Source: Olsenella sp. An188 (GTDB taxonomy: Bacteria; Actinomycetota; Coriobacteriia; Coriobacteriales; Atopobiaceae). From it: a stretch of DNA of 64,000 nucleotides. The notes below the pieces were generated by a model. It ran no database searches. It was not told where the DNA came from and saw only the letters and a program-made list of their open reading frames with translations. The stretch spans positions 1-64,000 of the forward strand of contig NZ_NFKF01000004.1 in assembly GCF_002160255.1 (NCBI RefSeq), given 5' to 3'. The position numbers were made by a program, and so were the translations under genes. Below, in pieces: positions 1 to 10,355 of the stretch. The first letter of the stretch is position 1. Each line of letters opens with the position of its first letter.

Positions 1-306
1 GCCGCGGCCCCCGCGGCCGCCCCGGCCCCCGAGGCCGAGCCGGCCGGCGACGCGCCGCTCGACATGGCCCACACCACCGCCGTGCGCGCCCCGATGGTCG
101 GCGTCTTCTACGCCGCCCCCGCGCCCGGCGCCGAGCCCTTCGTGCACGTGGGGTCCAAGGTCAAGAAGGGCGAGACCCTCTGCGTCATCGAGGCGATGAA
201 GGTCATGAACGAGGTCACCGCCGAGGCCGACGGCGAGATCGTCGACATCTGCGTGAAGGACGGCGACCTCGTCGAGTACGGCTGCTGCCTCATGAAGATC
301 TACTAG
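1..306 (+). CDS. accB: Biotin carboxyl carrier protein of acetyl-CoA carboxylase (5'-truncated by window edge)
   Basis: The frame is open from base 1, so the gene starts before the window. The visible part encodes an Ala/Pro-rich linker (bases 1-63) followed by a compact biotinyl domain. The biotinylation motif EAMKVMNE is present and its acceptor lysine is codon 199-201. The protein carries carboxybiotin between the biotin carboxylase and the carboxyltransferase in the first step of fatty-acid synthesis. fabZ, accC and accDA follow at very short spacing, so this is one operon. An ATG at 64 is in frame, but the in-frame Ala/Pro linker upstream of it makes that an unlikely true start. Confidence 0.95.
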   Translation, partial: AAAPAAAPAPEAEPAGDAPLDMAHTTAVRAPMVGVFYAAPAPGAEPFVHVGSKVKKGETLCVIEAMKVMNEVTAEADGEIVDICVKDGDLVEYGCCLMKIY

Positions 307-316
307 GGAGGCGCAC

Positions 317-745
317 GTGAACAAGGAAGAGCTCAAGGGACTGCTCCCGCACCGCGAGCCCATGCTGCTGCTCGACGAGGCCGAGGTCGTCGACGGCGAG
401 GCCCACGGCAAGATCACCATCACCGGCGACGAGTTCTTCGTCCAGGGCCACTTCCCGGGCAACCCCGTGGTGCCCGGCGTGATCCTGTGCGAGATGCTCG
501 CGCAGAACTGCTGCGTCCTTCTCGCCGACGACCTGGCCGCAAAGGGGGCCACGCCGTTCTACACGAGCCTCGACAAGGTCCGCTTCAAGCACCCCGTCCG
601 CCCCGGCGACACCGTGGAGCTCACCTGCCGCCTCACCAAGGCGCGCGGCCCCTTCCGCTTTGCCACGGGCGAGGCGCGCGTGGGCGACGACGTCTGCTGC
701 GTCGCGGAGATGTCCTTCGCCCTGATGCCGGGCGAGAAGAACTAG
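317..745 (+). CDS. fabZ: 3-hydroxyacyl-ACP dehydratase FabZ
   Basis: This 142-residue hotdog-fold protein is of normal FabZ length. The motif HFPGNPVVPG holds the catalytic histidine, and ILCEMLAQ holds the second catalytic acid (Glu). It dehydrates 3-hydroxyacyl-ACP to trans-2-enoyl-ACP in type II fatty-acid synthesis. The start is a GTG ten bases after the accB stop, with GGGAGG just upstream. The last codons contain one exact copy of the GGCGAGAAGAAC 12-mer (731-742) that recurs across this window. The position between accB and accC is typical of bacterial fab/acc operons. Confidence 0.95.
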   Translation: MNKEELKGLLPHREPMLLLDEAEVVDGEAHGKITITGDEFFVQGHFPGNPVVPGVILCEMLAQNCCVLLADDLAAKGATPFYTSLDKVRFKHPVRPGDTVELTCRLTKARGPFRFATGEARVGDDVCCVAEMSFALMPGEKN

Positions 746-804
746 GGGCCCGGACCCAAGGCAACCAGCGAGGGCGCCCCCGGGGCGCCGGGAGGGGCAC
801 TGCG

Positions 805-2134
<1,330 letters not shown>

Positions 2135-2142
<8 letters not shown>

Positions 2143-3856
2143 GCGGGAGAAGAGCGTCAACGCCCTCGAGGGGCCGGCGACCGAGGTCATGGCCGAGATG
2201 CCGGAGCGCCACATCCTCGTGAAGTGCCCGGGCTGCCGACGCGTGATCGACCAGTACAAGCTCGTGGCCAACCTCGAGGTGTGCCCGCGCTGCGGGCGCC
2301 ACCTGCGCGTCTCCGGGCGCAAGCGCATGCGCATCACGGTGGACGCCGGAAGCTTCGTCGAGTGGGACGCCGAGCTTGCCGCCACGGACTTCCTGGAGTT
2401 CCCCGGCTACGTGGAGAAGCTCGCCGCCGCGCGCGAGAAGACCCACGAGAAGGACGCCGTGGTCTGCGGCCGCGGGAGGATCGGCGGCCACGACTGCGCC
2501 CTGTTCTTCATGAACGCCGACTTCATGATGGGCTCGATGGGAACGGTCGTGGGCGAGAAGATCTGCCGGGTCTTCGAGCGCGCCCTGGAGGAGGGGCTGC
2601 CCGTGGTGGGCTTCACCGTCTCCGGCGGTGCCCGCATGCAGGAGGGCACGACCTCCCTCATGCAGATGGCCAAGGTCTCCGCGGCGGTGCGCCGCCACTC
2701 CGAGGCCGGGCTGCTCTACGTCACGGTCCTGACCGACCCCACCACCGGCGGCGTCACCGCGAGCTTTGCCATGGAGGGCGACGTCATCATCGCCGAGCCC
2801 GGCGCGCTCGTGGGCTTTGCCGGCCCGCGCGTGATCGAGCAGACCACGCACAAGCGCCTGCCCAACGGCTTCCAGCGCTCCGAGTTCCTCGTGGAGCACG
2901 GCTTCTGCGACCTCATCGTGGAGCGCAAGGACATGGTGGCCACCCTCGCCGAGCTTCTCGCCCTGCATGCGGGAGAGGCCCCGGCCGCGGGCGCCCCGCA
3001 CGCGCTTGCCCACGAGGAGCCCCGTCGCGGCCGCGGCGCGCGCCCCAAGCGCTCGCCGGAGCCCGAGAGCGCCTACGACATCGTCAAGCTCACGCGCTCC
3101 ACGGACCGCGCGACGGCCCTGGAGCTCATCGAGCGCGGGCTTGACGGCTTCGTGGAGCTCCACGGGGACCGCCTCTTCGCCGACGACGCGGCCGTGGTGG
3201 CCGGCATCGGCTGGAAGGGCGACCGCGTCCTCACCGTCATCGGCATCGAGCGCGGCAACTCCACCAAGGAGCGCGTCCGCCGCAACTTTGGCATGGCGCA
3301 CCCCGAGGGGTACCGCAAGGCCCTTCGCCTCATGCGCCAGGCCGAGAAGTTCGGCCGCTCGGTGGTGTGCCTCGTGGACACCTCGGGCGCCTACTGCGGC
3401 ATCGGCGCCGAGGAGCGCGGCCAGGGCGAGGCCATCGCCACCAACCTCGTGGAGATGAGCGGCCTGCGCGTGCCCATCGTGAGCGTCGTGGTGGGCGAGG
3501 GAGGCAGCGGCGGCGCGCTCGGCCTTGCCGTGGCCGACCGCGTGCTCATGCTCGGCAGCGCCGTCTACTCCGTGGTGAGCCCGGAGGGCTGCGCCTCCAT
3601 CCTCTGGAAGGACGCGAAGCGCGCCGACGAGGCCGCCGCGGCCCTGCACATCACCGGTCACGACCTGGCCGAGCTCGGCCTGGTCGACGGCGTGGTGTCC
3701 GACCTGGGCCTCACGCACGCAGAGATCGCCCACGACCTCATGCGAGAGATCGAGCTCTCCCTGGACGAGCTCGAGCAGCTTGACGCAGACGAGCTCGTGG
3801 CGCGCCGCTACGACAAGTTCCGCGCGATGGGAGGGAGCCGCATATGCTCGCTCTAG
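2135..3856 (+). CDS. accDA: Fused acetyl-CoA carboxylase carboxyltransferase, beta-alpha (AccD-AccA)
   Basis: One 573-residue polypeptide carries both carboxyltransferase halves. Residues 1 to about 270 are AccD-like, with the zinc ribbon C31-x2-C34 and C50-x2-C53 and a crotonase core. A charged Ala/Arg/Pro linker spans about 270-308. Residues about 309-573 are AccA-like, with the biotin-side motif GEGGSGGALG. The protein transfers carboxyl from carboxybiotin to acetyl-CoA. No stop or frameshift separates the halves, so the fusion is real. It overlaps accC by eight bases and the following degV by thirteen. In most bacteria accD and accA are separate genes. Confidence 0.93.
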
Positions 3857-4662
3857 TCACCGACTCGACCTGCGGGCTCACCCGCGAGGAGGCGTCCGAG
3901 CTCGGCGTCGACGTCGTCCCGATGGCCTACGTCGCCGACTTCGGCCGGCACAAGGAGGGCTTCGTCGGCGAGAACGGCGACTACGTGGGGCTCTTCTCGT
4001 CCAGCCGCCACGTCACGACCGAGGCCGTGCGCGCCTCCGCCTTCGAGCGCGTCTTCCGCAGCCACCTCGACGCCGGCGACGACGTGCTGTGCGTCACGAT
4101 CTCCTCGCGCCTCTCCGGAACCTTCCGCAGCGCGGAGGAGGCCGCCCAGGCCGTGGGCGGCGACCGCGTTGCCGTGGTCGACTCCTGGCTCACCGCCGGC
4201 GCGCTCGAGTTTCTCGTGCGCCGGGCGCGCGCCCTCGCCGACGCTGGCCGCAGCCTCGCCGAGGTGGCAGCCGAGCTCGTCGAGCAGCGCGGAGGAACGA
4301 GGATCGTCTTCTCGGTCCCGGACCTCTCGGCGCTCAGCCGCAGCGGCCGCCTCGGCGCGATCAGGCGCGCCGTCGCGACCAAGCTCAACCGCTACCCCGT
4401 GATGGCGCTCTCCGAGGGCGGCATCGTCAAGCTCACGGACGGCCGCGGCGCGCGCGGCATGGCCGCGGCGATGGTCGACAGCGTGCCCGAGGGGGCCAGC
4501 GACCTGCTGATCTCCCACTTCGGGCCGCGCGGCGTCGAGGCGCGCGAGGTGTTTCTCGCCGCGCGCTCGCGCTTCCCCGAGGCACGCCTGCGCGTGAAGG
4601 ACGGCGGCCCGGTCCTGGCCGAGCACCTGGGCCTCGGAGCCGTCGGGCTCTCCTGGATGTAG
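3844..4662 (+). CDS. DegV family fatty-acid-binding protein (FakB-like)
   Basis: The 272-residue product begins with the DegV signature TDSTCGLTREEASELGVDVV and contains TISSRLSGTFRSAEEAA, the second lipid-contact region. DegV/FakB proteins bind a fatty acid and present it to the kinase FakA for phosphorylation. No FakA gene is visible here. The ATG lies inside the accDA 3' end (13-base overlap), so the gene is co-translated with carboxylase subunits, which fits a role in fatty-acid handling. A hairpin 32 bases downstream probably ends the operon. The family is certain; the FakB role is inferred from family and context. Confidence 0.88.
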   Translation: MLALVTDSTCGLTREEASELGVDVVPMAYVADFGRHKEGFVGENGDYVGLFSSSRHVTTEAVRASAFERVFRSHLDAGDDVLCVTISSRLSGTFRSAEEAAQAVGGDRVAVVDSWLTAGALEFLVRRARALADAGRSLAEVAAELVEQRGGTRIVFSVPDLSALSRSGRLGAIRRAVATKLNRYPVMALSEGGIVKLTDGRGARGMAAAMVDSVPEGASDLLISHFGPRGVEAREVFLAARSRFPEARLRVKDGGPVLAEHLGLGAVGLSWM

Positions 4663-4693
4663 CCCTGGCGTACGCTCTCTTTGCACCGCACTC

Positions 4694-4722
4694 GATGCCC
4701 GCACCCCACAGGTGCGGGCATC
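4694..4722 (+). terminator. Hairpin terminator after the acc-fab-degV operon
   Basis: An 11-bp perfect stem (4695-4705 with 4711-4721, closed further by G4694-C4722) has the 5-base loop CCACA. It is followed by a modest T-rich stretch (TCTTCATACTC). It lies 32 bases after the degV stop. The stem is itself made of GTGCGG/CCGCAC words, the same unit as the repeats that fill the rest of this gap. Confidence 0.6.
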
Positions 4723-4812
4723 TTCATACTCTGGAGCGGGGGAGTGCGGGCCGCCTCTCGACGTCTGGCGAGAAGTGCGGGCTGAGGCCGCCGAGAAGCC
4801 CGCACCTGTGGG

Positions 4813-4883
4813 GTGCGGTCCACAAGTGCGGTCCCCGGTTTCGATCCCCGGGTGCGGTCCACAAGTGCGGTCCACAAGTGCGG
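4813..4883. repeat. 13-bp tandem repeat array, unit GTGCGGTCCACAA
   Basis: GTGCGG occurs at 4813, 4826, 4852, 4865 and 4878, always at multiples of 13 bases. The position expected at 4839 is a diverged unit. Several units read GTGCGGTCCACAA exactly. More GTGCGG/CCGCAC words in both orientations lie just upstream (4699, 4712, 4743, 4775, 4799). The gap 4663-5080 otherwise holds only the terminator at 4694 and the str promoter at 4963. A second 13-periodic array of related sequence lies upstream of truA. Confidence 0.85.
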
Positions 4884-4936
4884 TCACGGGCTCGCCCCGA
4901 CGTTCTTCTCGCCGATGCGTGAAGGAGCGGTGAAGG

Positions 4937-4950
4937 ATGGATACGCCCGG
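4937..4950 (+). promoter_or_regulatory. Shared 14-mer upstream of ribosomal operons (copy 1)
   Basis: The word ATGGATACGCCCGG lies 12 bases upstream of the rpsL -35 box. Near-identical words occur at 15994 (before rplC) and 17864 (before rplB). The site is unassigned; a regulator-binding role is an inference from position only. Confidence 0.4.
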
Positions 4951-4962
4951 ACCCGTGGCGTT

Positions 4963-4991
4963 TTGACAACAGCGCACAGGCAGCGTAATCT
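4963..4991 (+). promoter_or_regulatory. Promoter of the str operon (rpsL-rpsG-fusA-rpsJ)
   Basis: A consensus -35 TTGACA (4963-4968) and a -10 TAATCT (4986-4991) are separated by exactly 17 bases. Transcription would begin near 4998, giving a leader of about 80 bases before the rpsL TTG. Confidence 0.75.
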
Positions 4992-5080
4992 TCATCGTCG
5001 CGTCAATCCGGGGCAGAGGTGCTGCTCGGCCCTTGAATACGGGTTAACAGGCACAACGTTAGGTATAGAAGGAGAGAGCT

Positions 5081-5452
5081 TTGCCTACAATCAACCAGCT
5101 CGTTCGCAACGGGCGCGTGAGCGTCAAGTCGAAGTCCAAGAACGCAGCCCTGCAGCACAACCCCCAGAAGCGCGGCGTGTGCACCCGCGTCTTCACCACC
5201 ACCCCCAAGAAGCCGAACTCCGCCCTTCGTAAGGTCGCCCGTGTGCGCCTCGTGAACGGCATCGAGGTCACCGCCTACATCCCCGGCGAGGGCCACAACC
5301 TCCAGGAGCACTCCATCGTCCTGATCCGTGGCGGCCGCGTCCGCGACCTCCCCGGTGTCCGCTACAAGATCATCCGTGGCGCCTACGACTGCGCCGCCGT
5401 GCAGAACCGCCAGAAGGCGCGCTCCCGCTACGGCACCAAGCGCCCCAAGTAG
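5081..5452 (+). CDS. rpsL: 30S ribosomal protein S12
   Basis: The 123-residue product begins [12 protein letters not shown] and carries the decoding-centre loops [13 protein letters not shown] and [11 protein letters not shown] that define S12. The lysine mutated in streptomycin resistance (TPKKPNS loop) appears wild type. The start is TTG, supported by GGAGAGAG seven bases upstream and by the conserved N-terminus. It leads the str operon behind a strong promoter. Confidence 0.98.
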   Translation: MPTINQLVRNGRVSVKSKSKNAALQHNPQKRGVCTRVFTTTPKKPNSALRKVARVRLVNGIEVTAYIPGEGHNLQEHSIVLIRGGRVRDLPGVRYKIIRGAYDCAAVQNRQKARSRYGTKRPK

Positions 5453-5493
5453 TAAGCAGCCACTAATCGTCACCAGCTCTAAGGAGATACAAC

Positions 5494-5964
5494 ATGCCGC
5501 GTCGTGCAGCAGCCGTGCGTCGTGAGATTCAGCCTGACGCCGTCTACAACAACCGTCTCGTGACCCAGCTCATCAACAAGGTCCTTCTCGATGGCAAGAA
5601 GGCCACCGCCGAGCGCATCGTCTACGGTGCCTTTGACATCGTTGCCGAGAAGTCCGGCGAGGACGCCCTCTCCGTCTTCAAGAAGGCCATGGACAACATC
5701 CGCCCGACCCTCGAGGTCAAGCCCAAGCGCGTCGGCGGCGCCACCTACCAGGTGCCGATGGAGGTCAACTCCCGCCGCGCCACGACCCTGGCCATCCGCT
5801 GGCTCGTGAACTTCTCGCGCGCCCGCAAGGAGAAGACCATGGCCGAGCGCCTTGCCAACGAGATCCTCGACGCCTCCAACGGCGTGGGCGCCTCCATCAA
5901 GCGCCGCGAGGACCTCTTCAAGATGGCCGAGGCCAACCGCGCCTTCTCTCACTACCGCTTCTAG
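5494..5964 (+). CDS. rpsG: 30S ribosomal protein S7
   Basis: The product is 156 residues, the normal S7 length, with the family signature around [21 protein letters not shown]7 nucleates assembly of the 30S head and binds the 3' major domain of 16S rRNA. An AAGGAG site precedes the ATG. It sits in the conserved order rpsL-rpsG-fusA. Confidence 0.98.
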   Translation: MPRRAAAVRREIQPDAVYNNRLVTQLINKVLLDGKKATAERIVYGAFDIVAEKSGEDALSVFKKAMDNIRPTLEVKPKRVGGATYQVPMEVNSRRATTLAIRWLVNFSRARKEKTMAERLANEILDASNGVGASIKRREDLFKMAEANRAFSHYRF

Positions 5965-5989
5965 TCGCTGACCCGAGGAGAGGTAACTC

Positions 5990-8086
5990 ATGGCAAAGGC
6001 CAAGTACAACCTTAAGGACATGCGCAACATCGGCATCATGGCCCACATCGATGCCGGCAAGACCACCACGACCGAGCGCATCCTCTACTACACGGGCAAG
6101 ACCCACAAGATCGGCGAGGTCCACGACGGCGCCGCCACCATGGACTGGATGGTGCAGGAGCAGGAGCGCGGCGTGACCATCACCTCCGCGGCCACCACGT
6201 GCTTCTGGAAGGACCACGTCATCCAGATTATCGACACCCCGGGTCACGTTGACTTCACCTCCGAGGTCGAGCGCTGCCTGCGCGTCCTCGACGGTGCGGT
6301 CGCGGTGTTTGACGCCGTCGCCGGCGTCCAGCCGCAGTCCGAGACCGTCTGGCGTCAGGCCACGACCTACGGCGTCCCCCGCATCGCGTTCATCAACAAG
6401 TACGACCGCGTCGGCGCCGACTTCTTCCACGCCATCGAGACCATGAAGGACCGCCTGCACGCCAACGCCGTGGCGGCCCAGATCCCGATGGGCTCCGAGT
6501 CCAACTTCTGGGGTCTCGTCGACCTGGTCACCATGACCGCGTGGGACTTCAAGGAGGACGCCAAGGGCATGATCTACCCCGAGCCCATGGACGCCATCCC
6601 CGACGAGTTCGCCGACCTCGCCGCCGAGAAGCGCGAGGAGCTTCTCGACGCCGCCTCCAACTTCTCCGACGAGATCATGGAGGCCGTGCTCGAGGAGGCC
6701 GAGATCCCCGTCGACGACCTCAAGGCGGCCCTGCGCAAGGGCGTCATCGCCGGCGAGCTCAACCTCGTCTTCGTGGGCTCTGCCTACAAGAACAAGGGCA
6801 TCCAGGAGCTTCTCGACGCCGTCGTCGACTACCTCCCGAGCCCGCTCGACGTTGCCGAGATCGACGGCACCAACCTCAAGGGCGAGGATGAGGTCCGTCA
6901 CGCCGACCCCAAGGAGCCGTTCTCCGCACTCGCCTTCAAGATCATGACCGACCCGTACGTGGGCAAGCTCACCTACATCCGCGTGTACTCCGGCTCTGCC
7001 GAGGCGGGCTCCTACGTCTACAACTCGGTCAAGGACTCCCGCGAGCGTCTCGGCCGCATCCTCGAGATGAACGCCAACGACCGCGTGGACCGCGACGGCT
7101 GCTCCGCCGGTGACATCGTCGCCTGCGTCGGCCTCAAGAACACCACCACGGGCGAGACCCTCTGCGACGAGAAGCACCCGATCATCCTCGAGTCCATCCA
7201 GTTCGCCAACCCGGTCATCGACGTTGCCGTCGAGCCCAAGACCAAGGCCGAGCAGGAGAAGATGAGCGTCGGCCTGGCCAAGCTCGCCGAGGAGGACCCG
7301 ACCTTCCAGGTCCACACCGACCACGAGACCGGCCAGACCATCATCGCCGGCATGGGCGAGCTGCACCTCGAGATCATCGTCGACCGTTTGCGCCGCGAGT
7401 TCAAGGTCGACTGCAACGTGGGCAAGCCGCAGGTCGCCTACCGTGAGACCGCCGGCAAGGCCGTCATGCACGCCGAGGGCAAGTTCGTCCGCCAGTCCGG
7501 TGGTCGCGGCCAGTACGGTCACGCCATCATCGACATGGAGCCCAACGAGGAGGGCAAGGGCTACGAGTTCGAGAACGCCATCGTCGGTGGCGTCATCCCG
7601 AAGGAGTACATCCCCTCCATCGACAAGGGCATCCAGGAGGCGCTCGAGAGCGGCGTCATCGCCGGCTACCCGGTCGTCGACATCAAGGTCAAGCTCGTCG
7701 ACGGCTCCTACCACGAGGTCGACTCCTCCGAGGCCGCCTTCAAGATCGCCGGCTCCATGGCCATCAAGGAGGCCCTGCGCAAGTCCGACCCGATCCTGCT
7801 CGAGCCTGTCGAGGAGGTCGAGGTCGAGACGCCCGAGCAGTACATGGGCGACGTCATGGGCAACCTCTCCGGCCGCCGCGGCAAGATCGAGGGCATGGAG
7901 GACCGTCGCGACACCAAGGTGATTCGCGCCAAGGTGCCGCTGGGCGAGATGTTCGGCTACGCCACCGACCTCCGCTCCCAGACCCAGGGCCGCGCGAGCT
8001 ACACCATGCAGTTCGACTCCTACGAGCCCGTCCCGAAGAACATTCGCGACGAGATCGTCGCCAAGAACGGCGGAAACGCTTCCTAA
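5990..8086 (+). CDS. fusA: Translation elongation factor G
   Basis: The 698-residue GTPase is of full EF-G length. G motifs are intact: [15 protein letters not shown] (G1), DTPGHVDF (G3) and FINKYDR (G4). Domains II to V follow; the C-terminal part includes the domain IV segment near [11 protein letters not shown]. It drives ribosomal translocation and recycling. An AGGAG site lies nine bases before the ATG. The classical next gene, tuf, is absent here and rpsJ follows directly. Confidence 0.98.
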   Translation: MAKAKYNLKDMRNIGIMAHIDAGKTTTTERILYYTGKTHKIGEVHDGAATMDWMVQEQERGVTITSAATTCFWKDHVIQIIDTPGHVDFTSEVERCLRVLDGAVAVFDAVAGVQPQSETVWRQATTYGVPRIAFINKYDRVGADFFHAIETMKDRLHANAVAAQIPMGSESNFWGLVDLVTMTAWDFKEDAKGMIYPEPMDAIPDEFADLAAEKREELLDAASNFSDEIMEAVLEEAEIPVDDLKAALRKGVIAGELNLVFVGSAYKNKGIQELLDAVVDYLPSPLDVAEIDGTNLKGEDEVRHADPKEPFSALAFKIMTDPYVGKLTYIRVYSGSAEAGSYVYNSVKDSRERLGRILEMNANDRVDRDGCSAGDIVACVGLKNTTTGETLCDEKHPIILESIQFANPVIDVAVEPKTKAEQEKMSVGLAKLAEEDPTFQVHTDHETGQTIIAGMGELHLEIIVDRLRREFKVDCNVGKPQVAYRETAGKAVMHAEGKFVRQSGGRGQYGHAIIDMEPNEEGKGYEFENAIVGGVIPKEYIPSIDKGIQEALESGVIAGYPVVDIKVKLVDGSYHEVDSSEAAFKIAGSMAIKEALRKSDPILLEPVEEVEVETPEQYMGDVMGNLSGRRGKIEGMEDRRDTKVIRAKVPLGEMFGYATDLRSQTQGRASYTMQFDSYEPVPKNIRDEIVAKNGGNAS

Positions 8087-8125
8087 GTCAACGATCACGA
8101 GCCCTAGCTCATTTGGAGGTACACA

Positions 8126-8434
8126 GTGTCAAGCCAGAAGATCAGGATTCGCCTCAAGGGCTACGACCACGAGGTCGTTGACCAGTCCGCGAAGCTCATC
8201 GTGGACACCGCTCAGAAGACCGGTGCCCGCGTGTCCGGCCCCATCCCCCTGCCCACCGAGCGCAACCTCTACACGGTCATCCGCTCGCCGCACAAGGACA
8301 AGGACTCCCGCGAGCAGTTCGAGATGCGCACCCACAAGCGTCTCATCGACATCCTCGACCCGTCCCCGTCCACGGTCGACTCGCTCATGCGTCTTGACCT
8401 CCCGGCCGGCGTTGACATCGAGATCAAGCTCTAG
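8126..8434 (+). CDS. rpsJ: 30S ribosomal protein S10
   Basis: The 102-residue product has the S10 signature [20 protein letters not shown]. The start is GTG with TTGGAGGT upstream. rpsJ normally opens the S10 operon immediately before rplC. Here it is the last gene of the str unit and is separated from rplC by 7.8 kb of unrelated genes. A long composite hairpin follows 23 bases after its stop. Confidence 0.97.
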   Translation: MSSQKIRIRLKGYDHEVVDQSAKLIVDTAQKTGARVSGPIPLPTERNLYTVIRSPHKDKDSREQFEMRTHKRLIDILDPSPSTVDSLMRLDLPAGVDIEIKL

Positions 8435-8457
8435 GCCGTAGGCCATCTCGCATCTAG

Positions 8458-8525
8458 GGGAGCCCCCGACCTTCCTTCGAGAAGTGCGCGCTGCGAAACT
8501 TCTCTCCGGAAGGTCGGGGGCTCCC
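8458..8525 (+). other. Composite hairpin RNA element, copy 1 (downstream of rpsJ)
   Basis: An outer perfect stem of 18 bp pairs 8458-8475 with 8508-8525. A 3x3 internal loop (TTC/TCC) leads to an inner stem GAGAAGT/ACTTCTC (8479-8485 with 8498-8504), capped by CGC-NNN-GCG. A second copy at 21904-21967 has the same inner part but a different, still fully paired, outer stem. The element probably ends or processes the str transcript. It lacks a clear U-tract, so a simple terminator is not certain. Confidence 0.7.
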
Positions 8526-8565
8526 TGCGTTATGGACCACGAGGCCGCCGGGTTTGGGGTGGTGG

Positions 8566-8599
8566 GTCAATTGTTACGAATACCGTGCCAGATATGACA
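8566..8599 (+). promoter_or_regulatory. Candidate LytTR operator upstream of the regulator gene
   Basis: Two half-sites, GTCAATTGTTACG (8566) and GCCAGATATGACA (8587), start exactly 21 bases apart. This matches the two sites upstream of the surface-protein genes, consensus GYCAANTNTKACR. The rest of 8526-8727 holds one 12-mer copy (8605-8616) and a -10-like TAAAAT (8684-8689) with no convincing -35. Autoregulation is an inference. Confidence 0.45.
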
Positions 8600-8727
8600 A
8601 ACCTGGCGAGAAGAACGTGGGCTGAGCTGCGCCTTTGCGCGGCGTACGACGGCACGGGACGGCCAAACATGCCGGGGGGACGGTAAAATGGCTGCGTGAT
8701 ATGCAAGTTCGCTGGGGGGAGGTATCC

Positions 8728-9435
8728 ATGAGCGTTGTCATCGCAGTCGTTGACGACGTTGCCAGCGAGGCTCGCCAGCTTGCGGACATGGTGCGCCGCT
8801 CGCCTAGCGTCGAGTCCCCCGATGTCGTCGAGCTCCTCTCCTCCGAGCAGCTGTACGACTACGCCGCCACCGAGCGCCCGCTCGACGTGCTCTTCGTCGA
8901 CGTGTGCCTCGGACAGGACAGCGGCATCGAGCTCGTGGGCCGCCTCCAGGCGCGGGGGCGCGTCGCCCAGGTTGTCTACGTGAGCGGATTCGACGAGGCA
9001 CACACCCGCGTCTACCAGACTCCTCACGCGAGCTTCGTACGAAAGCCGCTTCGCCAGGAGGACGTCGACCTGGCTCTCGAGCAGGCTCTCGCGCGACGCG
9101 AGGCCGCTTCGGCCGCCCCGCTCATGCTGCGGCACGACCACGTCGTCGACGTCGTGCGGCCCCAGGACGTCCTCTACGTGGAGAGCGACCGCCGCCACGT
9201 CATCATCCACACGCGAACGGAGACGCATCGGGTCTACGGCAAGCTCTCCGAGCTTCTCGCCAGCCTTCCGGCCAGCTTCGTGCGCTGCCACCAGAGCTAC
9301 GCCATCAACCTGGACTTCGTTGACCGGTTGAGCGTCGAGTTTGTCACCCTCACGTCGGGGGAGTGCATCCCGGTGAGCCGCCGCTGGCGCGCCTCCGTCC
9401 GAGAGGCGCTCTTCGCGCGAGTTCGGGAGGGGTAG
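8728..9435 (+). CDS. LytTR-family response regulator (AgrA/ComE type)
   Basis: This 235-residue protein has an N-terminal receiver domain (about 1-120) with the acidic pair in IAVVDDVASEA and the phospho-acceptor Asp58 in LFVDVCLG. A LytTR DNA-binding domain fills residues about 135-235, with the typical ending SFVRCHQSYAINLDFV. LytTR domains bind pairs of short direct repeats two helical turns apart. Such pairs occur before this gene and before both surface-protein genes. The chosen ATG has GGGGGGAGG five bases upstream; the frame extends further 5' but with no better start. The stop nearly abuts the kinase-like gene. Confidence 0.92.
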   Translation: MSVVIAVVDDVASEARQLADMVRRSPSVESPDVVELLSSEQLYDYAATERPLDVLFVDVCLGQDSGIELVGRLQARGRVAQVVYVSGFDEAHTRVYQTPHASFVRKPLRQEDVDLALEQALARREAASAAPLMLRHDHVVDVVRPQDVLYVESDRRHVIIHTRTETHRVYGKLSELLASLPASFVRCHQSYAINLDFVDRLSVEFVTLTSGECIPVSRRWRASVREALFARVREG

Positions 9436-9437
9436 CC

Positions 9438-10355
9438 GTGCCCGCCCTGACGGCCTTTGCGCAGGTGTACGCCGCGTTTCTGCCCCAGCTGCTCATCGCC
9501 TACGCCTTTCTTGACCGGGCCCTGACGCCCCGTTGGGGCGCTGCGCTGCGCGTGACGCAGGTGGTGGTGGCCGCGCTGCTGGTGCTGCCGGTCGGCGACA
9601 CCAGCACGGTGGGGACGGTGCTCTTCGTTGGAGTGGCGATGCCGCTCGTGTTCTACAAGGACGACGTACGCTTTCGGCTGCTGGTGGCCGCGCTGCTCAC
9701 GGTGGTGACGAGCGTGTCGGAGTTTTCGGGCATCGCCGTCTGGATGGTCGCCACGGGGTGGGCGGAGTCCAACTCAGTCGTGGAGTCGCTGGCGCACTAC
9801 CCCGCGCACGTGGCGTCGTCGCTTTTCTGCGCCGCCGTCAGCGCGCTCACGCTGTGGGTGTTTCTCAGGCAGCTTGCCGTGGTGCGGGCCCGCCTCCACG
9901 GCCGCGAGCTCACCCTCGTGGGGTTTCTCGTCTTGCAGGCCGCCTCGATCAACCTCTTTGGGAAGGCGATCATGCTGGGCTCGCCTGACGACGCCCCCAT
10001 CTTCTGGGGAGCCGCCGTCCTCGGGCTGCTCTGCCTTGCGGCGGACGTCGAGGTGCTCCGTGCGGTTGGGCGCCTGCGCCTGAGGGAGCTCGAGGCCCGT
10101 CGCGTCGCTCGGATGTCTTGGGCCGTGGAGGAGCTCTCCGCCGGCGCCAGGCGCGAGATGGGCGCGCTCGAGGAGGTCGCCATGCTGCGTCACGACGCGC
10201 GCAACCACCTCCAGGTCCTGACGTCGCTCATCGAGCGCGGTCAGCGCGGAGAGGCCGCGTCCTATGCCCGCGCCCTCTCCGCCACCCTGTCATCTCGCGG
10301 CGAGAAGAACGCGGCCTCCGGCGGCGCGCCTGGCGACGTGGGGAGCGAGCCATGA
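9438..10355 (+). CDS. Membrane sensor with phospho-acceptor H-box but no ATPase domain (split histidine kinase, part 1)
   Basis: The 305-residue product has about six N-terminal membrane segments (to about residue 210) and then a cytoplasmic helix. That helix carries MLRHDARNHLQVLTSLIERG, the H-box of the AgrC/ComD kinase group, with His252. The protein ends about 50 residues later, before any HATPase N, G or F box. The GTG start follows the regulator by two bases. The stop overlaps the next start as ATGA, so both are translated together. The missing catalytic domain is present in the next gene, whose own H-box lacks the histidine. A two-subunit kinase acting in trans is inferred. Confidence 0.85.
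   Translation: MPALTAFAQVYAAFLPQLLIAYAFLDRALTPRWGAALRVTQVVVAALLVLPVGDTSTVGTVLFVGVAMPLVFYKDDVRFRLLVAALLTVVTSVSEFSGIAVWMVATGWAESNSVVESLAHYPAHVASSLFCAAVSALTLWVFLRQLAVVRARLHGRELTLVGFLVLQAASINLFGKAIMLGSPDDAPIFWGAAVLGLLCLAADVEVLRAVGRLRLRELEARRVARMSWAVEELSAGARREMGALEEVAMLRHDARNHLQVLTSLIERGQRGEAASYARALSATLSSRGEKNAASGGAPGDVGSEP

Noticed and set aside
4837-4860. tRNA T-arm-like sequence with TTCGATC in the repeat gap
   Set aside because: The stem has an 8-base loop, and no acceptor, D or anticodon arm can be folded around it. It fits better as a diverged unit of the 13-bp repeat.
4813-4883. CRISPR array
   Set aside because: Units are 13 bp with no 30-bp spacers, and there are no cas genes nearby.
4823-4886. 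AAGTGCGGT copies that equal the Pasteurellaceae uptake-sequence core
   Set aside because: All copies are explained by the local 13-bp tandem repeat. The organism is an actinobacterium, so I treat the identity as coincidence.
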